From: Macrophomina tecta
Taxonomy: Eukaryota > Ascomycota > Dothideomycetes > Botryosphaeriales > Botryosphaeriaceae
DNA: 64,000 nt
NCBI GenBank assembly: GCA_024180945.1
Contig: JAKSGN010000007.1
Span: 744,001 to 808,000 of the forward strand
Direction of reading: 5' to 3'
Positions 25,080-34,533 of this stretch are shown in pieces (positions within the stretch are counted from its first letter, which is position 1; each line of letters begins with the position of its first letter). The position numbers and the translations under genes were made by a program. Under the pieces are notes generated by a model. It saw only the letters and a program-made list of their open reading frames with translations, was not told where the DNA came from and ran no database searches.

Positions 25080-27093
25080 AGTTGCAAAGAAGGCAAAAGA
25101 ATTATTCCGAGGAATAGCTGACCCTCACCGAGACTAAAAATCTAAGGTCAAGACGTGAGAGGGATTGAGAGCAGCTTTGAGAGGCAGGAGCTGACGACTG
25201 CGAAACAGATGGACAGCAGCCGCGACAGTCTTATATGCAAGTCGATCTAAGTGCATCTGCCCTACTCTGGGGCAGCGGGTTGCCCAGCCAGGAACGGCAT
25301 GGGATGGAAAGTATTCTCCCAGCCCACAGCACGTGCCCAGGCGCGTAGAATTACCGTTTTGGCTAACCCGACAGACCCTTTGCTCCACACGGCCCTATCA
25401 CGATGGTGCATGCGAAGAAAGGCAAGTGAGCTGTGGCGATCACCAGGCTTAGTCTTCTAGACACGCGCCAGAAAGGGTGTGTCAGGAGGCGCTGTTGTTC
25501 TTGTTCTTTGTTCTTGTTCTTCCTTTAGTCCGTTGAGACAGAGCTAGAGTGGACACGCTGACCAAACAGGGCCCGTCTGGAGCGAGTCGGTAGCAGTCCC
25601 GAATATACTTCGCTTTGCAAAGTCCTCTACCTCTCTGCTTGTGGCGCAGGCTGGCCTGGTCTAGCTGGTGAGAGAAGGAACGTTTCTGCACTCCCTGTCT
25701 TTGCGCATGATTCTACGGAAGGATCATCGAGCACAACAGCGGATATCTGCGGGCCATGGTGGGACAATTGCCAGGGAAATAAGCCACCTGTGGATCCTGC
25801 GTGGGTCGATGATGGAAGTACAGCAGAGCGGGATTGAGGGAACGGATGCACGTAAGTCGACGTTAATGCATACCTCTCTTCCAACGTCTCGTCAAGACGC
25901 CTACACCACACTCCGGAAAACCTCCCTTCGGCAAGTATCAACAGAGCCGCAAGCCTTATCTGTCGATGACAGCTTAATCCATGAACTATACACACTCCCC
26001 TGGGTTCACGACGGCTACACGGATTGCTTCCCAAGGTTCGCGTCGCCATTCCCTCGGAGAGCGCGGACCTGCGGGGTGAGGTCTTCCCCCAATTCACGCC
26101 ACAATGTACTTCGGTTCTCCCCAATGCGCTAGTTCCGGCGGCCGGAAATGCCACTTACGTGCGGGGGCTGCGGCTGTGGTGCGGGGTAGGTTGCGCGGGG
26201 GGTGGGTCCCCGGGTATGGCTGCTGCGTTGTGCCTCGAGGCGGGGTCGTTGCTTCGCCCCTTCCCACCACCACACGTCGTTCTGGACTGCTCTCTCCCGG
26301 CTGTGTGCCAACTGTTCCTCTATTGTAGCATTATGTCTGAGGCAACATCCCAGGATTGCAGCTCTCTAGCAATGGGCCTCACGGCGGTCCTTATTTCCTT
26401 GTTAGGCAATCATATGTACACACTTACTACCATCGTCGTCACTACTTCTCCTGTTGCTGCGACGAGAGCGGAGCCGCACTTGGCCGAATGCGCGCGTATT
26501 TACGCGGCGGCTGATACCCCGGTGTAGTTGGACCGGACCTTTTTTTGCCGGGCGGAATGACGTACTGTCATCAGATACTCGGCCGAGTGGCGCTTGCATT
26601 ATCAGCAGGCCTTCTAGTAAGATTAAGCTACAGTTAAAACACGTTTCCGTGTCTGCCAAGGGGGGTCTCAGCTACCTCAATGGGTGAAGCATTTTGCAAT
26701 AAAAGGCAACATGTGCGCCAATGCTTAGCCTTGCCTTTTCTGTGTGCTGTGGCAATCGGCACTGAATGGAGCTACTGTCATTCGTATCACGTAGCTAGCG
26801 AGCCACGATGGTGGCTGCGTGATCATAGACTATCGGCCCGGATAGCGGCTCGGAGCTAAGGTGCCCCAAAGGCGCCATATCAGACTTCCCCATATTCTTG
26901 GATCATTTTGCGTAATCGGCAGTAGCTGGATGATTTGCCCGTATTCAGAGAAAAGGACGCGGGCGTACGGAAGATGCAGGCGAAGGAACTAACGCATCGC
27001 CGAAAGTGTGCTTAAACAGGGGATCTAAAGGCTGTTCCAAGTTCATTGGTGGATGCCGACTGTCTTGATTTACCCTTTTTGCGGTGCCGCTTA
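25080..27093. other. Gene-poor stretch before the transposon nest
   Basis: About 2 kb. Several overlapping frames on both strands (for example 25627-26154 - and 26024-26527 +) but none with recognisable domains. The left end is the promoter of the monooxygenase gene. No inverted repeats or LTRs were noticed. Confidence 0.35.
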
Positions 27094-28946
27094 ACGTGTT
27101 TCACCACCGAGCCGTCCAAACCACCGAGCCGTCCACTTCCTCACCAAAAACGCATCGGATGAAAACTCAACACGATGCATCACCACAACGCTATGAAATC
27201 ATCCCAGAAAACTCAGTATATTAACCTTGCTATCCAATCTATTGATACCCACGCGTCGCACAGCGAAAGAGCTACCTGTCGCGAGTACCTTGCTCCCCGA
27301 TCAACCGTACGCGACCGACGCGCAGGTGCCATACCACGCGTAGAAGCTGTGCCTAACGGCAAGAAGCTTACCAAACATGAAGAAGGCGCGATTGTCGAGC
27401 GTATACTGGACCTGGATTCGAGAGGGTTTCCGCCCTCCAAGGATATACTACGTGATATGGCCAACAAATTGCTGGCAGAGCGCGACGGGGGTACCGTGGG
27501 CAAGAACTAGCCAGACAGGTTCATCAGCCGCAGAGATGAGCTCAAAACGTGCTGGACTCGCGCGTACGATCGCCAGCGAGCCTTAAACGAGGACCCAGTG
27601 GTTATCGAGCGGTAGTTCGACCTCGTTCGCTCTGTGAAGGAGAAGTACGGTATCCTAGACGAGGATACGTACAACTTTGATGAAACTGGCTTTATGATGG
27701 GCGTAATAGGCTCTCTGCTAGTTATTACAGGCTCTGAAAGGCGCGGAAAACGAAAATTTATCTAGCCAGGCAATCGCGAGTGGACTTTAGTTATTAACGC
27801 GATTAGCGCGCTCGGTTGGACGATCCCACCCTTTACGATCTTCGCCGGCAAGAACCACATTAACACTTGGTACGAAGACACCTCTGGCATGGAGGACTGG
27901 GTTGTTGCTGTCAGCGCCAACGGCTGGACGATAAATGAGCTTGGAGTGAAGTGGTTAGAGCACTTTAACGCGCATATAAAGTCGCGTACTGTGGGGGTGT
28001 ACCGGCTGCTCATAATCGACGGCCACGAGAGCTATAACTTAATTGAGTTCTAGGATCTGTGCAAGGAGGAGAAGATTATTACCGTCTGTATGCCGTCGCA
28101 TTCGTCGCACCTCCTGCAGCCGCTTGATGTGGGCATTTTCTCGCCGTTAAAGCGGGCGTACCGCTCTTAGATCTCAGGCTTGGCGCGCTTGATGGCCACA
28201 AAAATCGACAAACCAGCCTTTATACAGGCGTACAAGGCGGCTTATTACAAGGTGTTCACAAAGGAGAATATCTGTGCAAGCTTCCGAGGAGCTGGCTTGG
28301 TGCCGCTCGACCCGCAGGTTGTGTTATCGAAGGTTGATGTCAGGCTTCGTACGCCTACACCGCCTGCACCAGAGGCTGTCCCATGGGAATCCAAAACGCC
28401 CAGCAATATGCGCGAATTAGAGGCCCAATCAAGGCTACTTTATCAGCAGATAAGGCAGTATTGCAGCTCCTCACCTACAGAGGCGCGTGGATCGCTTCAA
28501 TCGCTCGTAAAAGGCGCGTCATTCATGGTGCACTCTGCTGTGTTAGTACGCGACGAACTCTCTGCCCTTCAAAGGGCCACAGAGGCCGCAAACAAGAAGA
28601 AACAGCGTAAAAGAAAGTACGTACAGAATCGGGGCACGCTAACAATGGTAGACGGCGGTCAGCTATCTAATCCTCAGGGCGCTGGGGGGGCAGAGGGCAG
28701 CGAACAGCCCTCTAAGAAGGCTCGCGCAGAGGGCGCGCAGGGGGCTCAACGGCGCTGTGGGAACTGCGGCAAGACCGGGCACAACAGACGCACTTGTACA
28801 GAGGAGGTAACAGGTACTGAGTAATCTAGGATCGCTACTAGTTTATTGAAATTTTTGTGTTGTGTTGAATAACTTGAGTTCAAAGTGTGATGTTGGTGAG
28901 GAAGTGGACGGCTCGGTGGTTTGGACGGCTCGGTGGTGAAACACGT
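27094..28946 (+). mobile_element. Element A2, pogo/Fot1-type DNA transposon (1853 bp)
   Basis: Same terminal repeats as A1 (ACGTGTTTCACC ends, 17-bp-spaced GAGCCGTCC), with TA at 27092-27093 and 28947-28948. The right-hand TA is shared with element B, which begins immediately after it. The orientation is opposite to A1, A3 and A4. Confidence 0.93.
27175..28824 (+). pseudogene. Transposase of element A2 with five in-frame TAG codons
   Basis: From ATG 27175 to the natural stop at 28822 the frame is never shifted, yet TAG codons occur at 27508, 27613, 27763, 28051 and 28168. By comparison with related transposases in this window, two replace tryptophan (NW-PDRF, RW-FDL) and the others fall at the positions read as Q in the PGNREW block and near F-DLC and S-ISGLA. 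DDE motifs DETGF, DGHES and LLQPLDV are retained, as is the C-terminal CCHC knuckle CGNCGKTGHNRRTC. All five changes fit C-to-T at CpA on one strand or the other, as in repeat-induced point mutation. Confidence 0.9.
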
Positions 28947-28948
28947 TA

Positions 28949-30805
28949 AGCGAATTAGTCGCATAAGCGAATTAGTCGCATGTGCCAAGACCCCACCAAA
29001 CATCTCACCACCTATCCTCATCGCCACCATGCCCGTAATTTCGAAGATCCAAGACTGTACGCGAGAAGGAAGAATCGACTGCGCTATACACGCGTTACGA
29101 AACAACCAAATCTCAAGTATTAAAGGAGCGTCACGTGTATATCGCGTGAATTACGAAACACTTCGACGCCGCCTCCAAGGTCACCCTCCACGCGCCGAAA
29201 CCGTCGCAAACGGCAGAAACCTTGACGACGATGAAGAACAGACATTGACCGAGTGGATATTGGATCTTGCTGCCCGCGGTTATCCCCCTCGCAAGTGGAT
29301 GGTCGAAGATACAGCCAATATGCTGCGTCGACTGCGGGGTAAGCCACCGGTCGGCAAATGTTGGGTGGACAACTACGTTAAACGTACCCCTGAAGTGCGA
29401 ATTGCACAGAGCAAGAAATACGACTATCAAAGAGCAAAACAGGAGGATCCTGAGGTGATTAAGGAGCATTTTCGGCTCCTCAAGAATGTGGCGAACAAGC
29501 ATGGCATCCAAGATGACGATATCTATAATATGGACGAGATAGGCTTCCTGAGAGGTGACATTGGTACAGCCACGGTTGTGACGGTAGCAGATGGACCTAG
29601 ATACCACATACAGCCTGGCGATCGTGACTGGATGACGGTTATCGAATGCATCAACGTAGCCAAACGCCGTATACCAGCCATGGTTATCGCCAAAGGGAAG
29701 GTGTTCCAGAACATCTGGTTTAATAAGGACGCAGGCCTTCCAGATGACTGGGTAATCGCCCACAGCGAAACCGGATGGTCTAATAACAGATTAGGCTATA
29801 TATGGCTTACAGAGGTGTTTGATCCTTACACGAAGCAACACACTAAAGGCATTAAACGACTCCTCATCATGGATGGACACAGCAGCCACTGTTCAGAGCC
29901 ATTCGAGACCTATGCAAGGAAAAACAACATTATCCCATTATGGCTACCCTCACATTCTTCGCATATCCTACAACCATTGGATGTCGCTTGCTTCAGCGTG
30001 GTTAAGAGGCGCTATCGTCGAGGGGTGGAGATGTTAGCCCGTGATGGCCAGAACCACGTTGATGTGGACGACTTCCTTCGGATCTACGCTGCTGCTCGTC
30101 CTGAAGCGCTGAGTAACAGCAATATTGAAAGCGCCTTTAGAGCTACCGGCATTTTTCCATTTAATCCTATGGAGGTGCTTGATAGATTGGGTGCGATCAA
30201 CGTTCCATCACCGCCCGCCGAGCCCTGTTCTTCCTCAACGAATTCGGTGACCAACACACCCAAAACGGTGCGCCAGATTGAGAAGCATCAGAGAGCTGTA
30301 GGACGCCGACAACATGAGCTTGAACGACGATCCACGTCACCTACGATGGTGGCAATGAGAAAGATGGCAAAGAGTGCCAAGTTGGCGTTACAAGCGATAA
30401 CAATCATGGCAGAGCAACTCGAGCGTGCACAGGCTCACAATGCTAAAGTGGTTAAAAAGCGCAACATTAAAGTCAAGTATATTACTCAAAGAGAGAGCCT
30501 TACAGTCAAGGAGGCAGTTGAGCTATCACAGGAGCCTATAGCACCTCCAGAAGCTGCTCAAAGTGAGGATGGTGATGCGACACCGGAGGCTTCAAGTCGA
30601 GCTCAGTACCGCTGCAGAGGGTGTATGTCAACTGGGCATAACGTAAGGTCTTGCCCAGCACTCAAGAACCATTGCGCAATGTAATTGTCATACAAAATTA
30701 GCTGGTAGTGTCATAATGCAAGAAGATGGTGGTGTTGTCCGTGGTGCCAAGAAATGCCCGACTAATTCGCTTATGCGACTAATTCGCTTATGCGACTAAT
30801 TCGCT
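28949..30805 (+). mobile_element. Element B, pogo/Fot1-type DNA transposon, apparently intact
   Basis: The ends are built from the 17-bp unit AGCGAATTAGTCGCATA: two tandem units at the left end (28949-28980) and three at the right end (about 30759-30805, inverted). TA dinucleotides flank it at 28947-28948 and 30806-30807. It encodes an uninterrupted 551-aa transposase. The length is 1857 bp. Confidence 0.9.
29029..30684 (+). CDS. Transposase of element B (HTH-CENPB-DDE_1), intact
   Basis: A 551-aa frame starting MPVISKIQDCTREGR. It has an N-terminal psq-type helix-turn-helix (SSIKGASRVYRVNYETLRRRL), then a Tc5/CENP-B-type DNA-binding helix-turn-helix (RGYPPRKWMVEDTANMLRRL). The DDE domain has D in NMDEIGF, in IMDGHSSH and in LQPLDVACF. 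A C-terminal CCHC knuckle CRGCMSTGHNVRSC ends the protein. No stops or shifts, so it may be active. The ATG at 29029 lies about 80 bp inside the element, as in C and D, whose starts are at comparable offsets. Confidence 0.92.
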   Translation: MPVISKIQDCTREGRIDCAIHALRNNQISSIKGASRVYRVNYETLRRRLQGHPPRAETVANGRNLDDDEEQTLTEWILDLAARGYPPRKWMVEDTANMLRRLRGKPPVGKCWVDNYVKRTPEVRIAQSKKYDYQRAKQEDPEVIKEHFRLLKNVANKHGIQDDDIYNMDEIGFLRGDIGTATVVTVADGPRYHIQPGDRDWMTVIECINVAKRRIPAMVIAKGKVFQNIWFNKDAGLPDDWVIAHSETGWSNNRLGYIWLTEVFDPYTKQHTKGIKRLLIMDGHSSHCSEPFETYARKNNIIPLWLPSHSSHILQPLDVACFSVVKRRYRRGVEMLARDGQNHVDVDDFLRIYAAARPEALSNSNIESAFRATGIFPFNPMEVLDRLGAINVPSPPAEPCSSSTNSVTNTPKTVRQIEKHQRAVGRRQHELERRSTSPTMVAMRKMAKSAKLALQAITIMAEQLERAQAHNAKVVKKRNIKVKYITQRESLTVKEAVELSQEPIAPPEAAQSEDGDATPEASSRAQYRCRGCMSTGHNVRSCPALKNHCAM

Positions 30806-30814
30806 TATGAAGTA

Positions 30815-32663
30815 ACGTATTGGATAAGCGAGTGTGCCAGACAAGCGAGTGTGCCACCCATCAACAAAACGCATCACCTTAGCTTCTATCAACCATGCAA
30901 CAACCAAACCACGTGCAACCTCCCTTATATGAATCTCGTCTATTCTTAGCAAAGCAGGCTATCGATCAAGGCAGAATTCTGAGTAATCGGGGCGCTGCGG
31001 AGACGTATCACGTCAATCGAATGACTCTTAAGCGACGACGCGACGGGACCCATTCACGACGCGATTGCACGCCCAATTCGCGAAAGCTTACCGATCCCGA
31101 GGAATCCGTAATTATTCGACGTATCCTCGACCTAGATTCACGAGGATTTCCCCCCCGGCTTCGTGACGTTGAAGATATGGCGAATAAACTACTCGCCGAT
31201 CGTGCCGGAGGCAAGGTCGGAAAGAAATGGCCTACAAACTTCGTAAGGCGTACTCCCGAGCTAAAAACACGCATAAATCGCAAGTACGACTACCAGCGAG
31301 CGAAATGCGAGGATCCTGAGATTATTACGAAGTGGTTTGAGCTCGTGCAGAATACAATCGCGAAGTACGGGATCGTGGACGGTGATATCTACAACTTCGA
31401 CGAAATCGGCTTCCTTATGGGCATGATTGCAGCTGGAATGGTTGTCACAGCCTCTGAACGACGCGATCGACCAAAATCAGTTCAGCCAGGCAATCGCGAG
31501 TGGGTTACGGTGATCCAAGGAGTCAACGCGCAGGGCTGGTCTATCCCGCCGTTCGTGATCTTTAAAGGCCAGTACCACCTCTCCGCTTGGTACAGCGAGG
31601 ACATGCCACGCAATTGGGCCGTCGCATTAAGCGATAACGGTTGGACGACAAATGAACTTGGTCTGCAGTGGCTCGAGCACTTCGAAAAGCACACAAAGGA
31701 CCGCGTAACTGGAGCATACCGCCTTCTGATTCTTGACGGCCATGAGAGTCACAATTCGGCCGAATTCGACGCGTTTTGCCAGGAACACAAGATTATCGCG
31801 CTCTGTATGCCTGCGCATTCGTCCCACCTTCTCCAGCCACTCGATGTCGGCTGTTTTGCGCTGCTCAAGAAGGCGTATGGGAAGCAGATCGAAGACTTGA
31901 TACGATCGCATATTAACCATATTACGAAGCTTGAGTTTCTACCCGCGTTTAGGGCCGCATTCGAAGCCGCATTTACGAAGGAGCATGTCGTATCCTCATT
32001 CCGAGGTGCTGGATTAGTCCCACTCGGTCCAGAAGCGGTGCTTTCGAAGCTCGATGTTAAAATTCGGACACCAACGCCCACCCTCCCGGAGGTCGCAAGT
32101 TGGGACTCCCAAACACCACACAACCCAGCCGAATTAGCGTCTCAAACTGAGCTAATTCGGGGCAAGATTGCAAGGCATCAGGATAGCTCACCAGCGCCAA
32201 TCAATGAGGCGCTCGATCGGCTTGCAAAGGGGGCGCAAATGATGGCGCATTCGGCCGTACTTTTGCAAGCCGAAGTCGCAAATCTTCAAAAGGCAAATGA
32301 GGCCGCAACGCGACGCAAAAAAGGCCAAAAGAAGCGTATTCAGAAGCGAGGGACTCTTACAATTCAAGAAGGACGGGATTTAGTCGATAAAAGTGCTATT
32401 AACCAGCAGATTTTGGGGGAAACGTGCCAAAGTGATGGGCAAGCGGAGGGGCCTGCGAAGAAGCAAAGGCGATGTGGGCAATGCGGCGAGACTGGGCATA
32501 ATTCTCGTACATGCCAAAAAGATGCGCAAACTACTATAGAATAGGCTGTATATTATAGATAGTCGATTTTATAAGGCGTTGCGGAGTTATTCGTCTTTAA
32601 AGCGATCGAGCTTCGATGGGGTGGCACACTCGCTTGTCTGGCACACTCGCTTATCCGATACGT
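30815..32663 (+). mobile_element. Element C, pogo/Fot1-type DNA transposon, apparently intact
   Basis: Inverted ends start ACGTATTGGATAAGCG (left) and ACGTATCGGATAAGCG (right), one mismatch. Each contains AAGCGAGTGTGCCA twice, 17 bp apart. TA flanks at 30813-30814 and 32664-32665. Length 1849 bp. Only five bases (TGAAG) separate its left TA from that of element B. Confidence 0.92.
30895..32544 (+). CDS. Transposase of element C, intact
   Basis: A 549-aa frame starting MQQPNHVQPPLY. It has a helix-turn-helix NRGAAETYHVNRMTLKRRR, a CENP-B-type segment (RGFPPRLRDVEDMANKLL) and the KYDYQRAKCEDPE linker. The DDE motifs are NFDEIGFLMG, ILDGHESHN and LLQPLDVGCF. A CCHC knuckle CGQCGETGHNSRTC lies near the C-terminus. 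The frame has no stops. It is the closest relative in this window of the A and D transposases, so it or D could act on A copies, although the A termini differ from both. Confidence 0.92.
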   Translation: MQQPNHVQPPLYESRLFLAKQAIDQGRILSNRGAAETYHVNRMTLKRRRDGTHSRRDCTPNSRKLTDPEESVIIRRILDLDSRGFPPRLRDVEDMANKLLADRAGGKVGKKWPTNFVRRTPELKTRINRKYDYQRAKCEDPEIITKWFELVQNTIAKYGIVDGDIYNFDEIGFLMGMIAAGMVVTASERRDRPKSVQPGNREWVTVIQGVNAQGWSIPPFVIFKGQYHLSAWYSEDMPRNWAVALSDNGWTTNELGLQWLEHFEKHTKDRVTGAYRLLILDGHESHNSAEFDAFCQEHKIIALCMPAHSSHLLQPLDVGCFALLKKAYGKQIEDLIRSHINHITKLEFLPAFRAAFEAAFTKEHVVSSFRGAGLVPLGPEAVLSKLDVKIRTPTPTLPEVASWDSQTPHNPAELASQTELIRGKIARHQDSSPAPINEALDRLAKGAQMMAHSAVLLQAEVANLQKANEAATRRKKGQKKRIQKRGTLTIQEGRDLVDKSAINQQILGETCQSDGQAEGPAKKQRRCGQCGETGHNSRTCQKDAQTTIE

Positions 32664-32669
32664 TACATA

Positions 32670-34521
32670 ACGTGTTTCACCACCGAGCCGTCCAAACCAC
32701 CGAGCCGTCCACTTCCTCACCAACATCACACTTTGAACTCAAGTTATTCAACACAACACAAAAATTTCAATAAACTAGTAGCGATCCTAGATTACTCAGT
32801 ACCTGTTACCTCCTCTGTACAAGTCCGTCTGTTGTGCCCGGTCTTGCCGCAGTTCCCACAGCGCCGTTGAGCCCCCTGCGCGCCCTCTGCGCGAGCCTTC
32901 TTAGAGGGCTGTTCGCTGCCCTCTGCCCCCCCAGCGCCCTGAGGATTAGATAGCTGACCGCCGTCTACCATTGTTAGCGTGCCCCGATTCTGTACGTACT
33001 TTCTTTTACGCTGTTTCTTCTTGTTTGCGGCCTCTGTGGCCCTTTGAAGAGCAGAGAGTTCGTCGCGTACTAACACAGCAGAGTGCACCATGAATGACGC
33101 GCCTTTTACGAGCGATTGAAGCGATCCACGCGCCTCTGTAGGTGAGGAGCTGCAATACTGCCTTATCTGCTGATAAAGTAGCCTTGATTGGGCCTCTAAT
33201 TCGCGCATATTGCTGGGCGTTTTGGATTCCCATGGGACAGCCTCTGGTGCAGGCGGTGTAGGCGTACGAAGCCTGACATCAACCTTCGATAACACAACCT
33301 GCGGGTCGAGCGGCACCAAGCCAGCTCCTCGGAAGCTTGCACAGATATTCTCCTTTGTGAACACCTTGTAATAAGCCGCCTTGTACGCCTGTATAAAGGC
33401 TGGTTTGTCGATTTTTGTGGCCATCAAGCGCGCCAAGCCTGAGATCTAAGAGCGGTACGCCCGCTTTAACGGCGAGAAAATGCCCACATCAAGCGGCTGC
33501 AGGAGGTGCGACGAATGCGACGGCATACAGACGGTAATAATCTTCTCCTCCTTGCACAGATCCTAGAACTCAATTAAGTTATAGCTCTCGTAGCCGTCGA
33601 TTATGAGCAGCCGGTACACCCCCACAGTACGCGACTTTATATGCGCGTTAAAGTGCTCTAACCACTTCACTCCAAGCTCATTTATCGTCCAGCCGTTGGC
33701 GCTGACAGCAACAACCCAGTCCTCCATGCCAGAGGTGTCTTCGTACCAAGTGTTAATGTGGTTCTTGCCGGCGAAGATCGTAAAGGGTGGGATCGTCCAA
33801 CCGAGCGCGCTAATCGCGTTAATAACTAAAGTCCACTCGCGATTGCCTGGCTAGATAAATTTTCGTTTTCCGCGCCTTTCAGAGCCTGTAATAACTAGCA
33901 GAGAGCCTATTACGCCCATCATAAAGCCAGTTTCATCAAAGTTGTACGTATCCTCGTCTAGGATGCCGTACTTCTCCTTCACAGAGCGAACGAGGTCGAA
34001 CCACCGCTCGATAACCACTGGGTCCTCGTTCAAGGCTCGCTGGCGATCGTACGCGCGAGTCCAGCACGTTTTGAGCTCATCTCTGCGGCTGATGAACCTG
34101 TCTGGCCAGTTCTTGCCCACGGTACCCCCGTCGCGCTCTGCCAGCAATTTGTTGGCCATATCACGTAGTATATCCTTGGAGGGCGGAAACCCTCTCGAAT
34201 CCATGTCCAGTATACGCTCGACAATCGCGCTCTTCATGTTTGCAAGCTTCTTGCCGTTAGGCACAGCTTCTCTACGCGTGGTATGGCACCTGCGCGTCGG
34301 TCGCGTACGGTTGATCGGGGAGCAAGGTACTCGCGACAGGTAGCTCTTTCGCTGTGCGACGCGTGGGTATCAATAGATTGGATAGCAAGGTTAATATACT
34401 GAGTTTTCTGGGATGATTTCATAGCGTTGTGGTGATGCATCGTGTTGAGTTTTCATCCGATGCGTTTTTGGTGAGGAAGTGGACGGCTCGGTGGTTTGGA
34501 CGGCTCGGTGGTGAAACACGT
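32670..34521 (-). mobile_element. Element A3, diverged member of family A (1852 bp)
   Basis: Family-A ends with TA at 32668-32669 and 34522-34523. Only CA separates its left TA from the right TA of element C. It differs from A1/A2/A4 at several sites, including the N-terminal coding region and two codons that remain tryptophan. Confidence 0.92.
32792..34440 (-). pseudogene. Transposase of element A3, three TAG codons and N-terminal indels
   Basis: NW-PDRF and RW-FDLV are intact here, whereas A1, A2 and A4 have TAG. The other three TAG codons are shared with them. Small insertions/deletions near 34230-34275 shift the frame in the N-terminal DNA-binding part. The second catalytic block reads DGYES instead of DGHES, a CAC-to-TAC change that again fits C-to-T at CpA. 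It is the sister lineage to the other A copies and not functional. Confidence 0.88.
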
Positions 34522-34533
34522 TATACGAGCTTA

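Noticed and set aside
27175..28824. Amber codon reassignment or programmed readthrough to explain the TAG codons of family A
   Set aside because: The housekeeping genes here use normal stops, including TAG for the alcohol dehydrogenase, DAD4 and ARP5, and all five changes fit CpA deamination. A mutated copy spread in trans is simpler.
30759..30807. Possible CRISPR-like or satellite array of 17-bp units
   Set aside because: Only two or three units, lying at inverted ends of element B with TA flanks; they are transposon termini.
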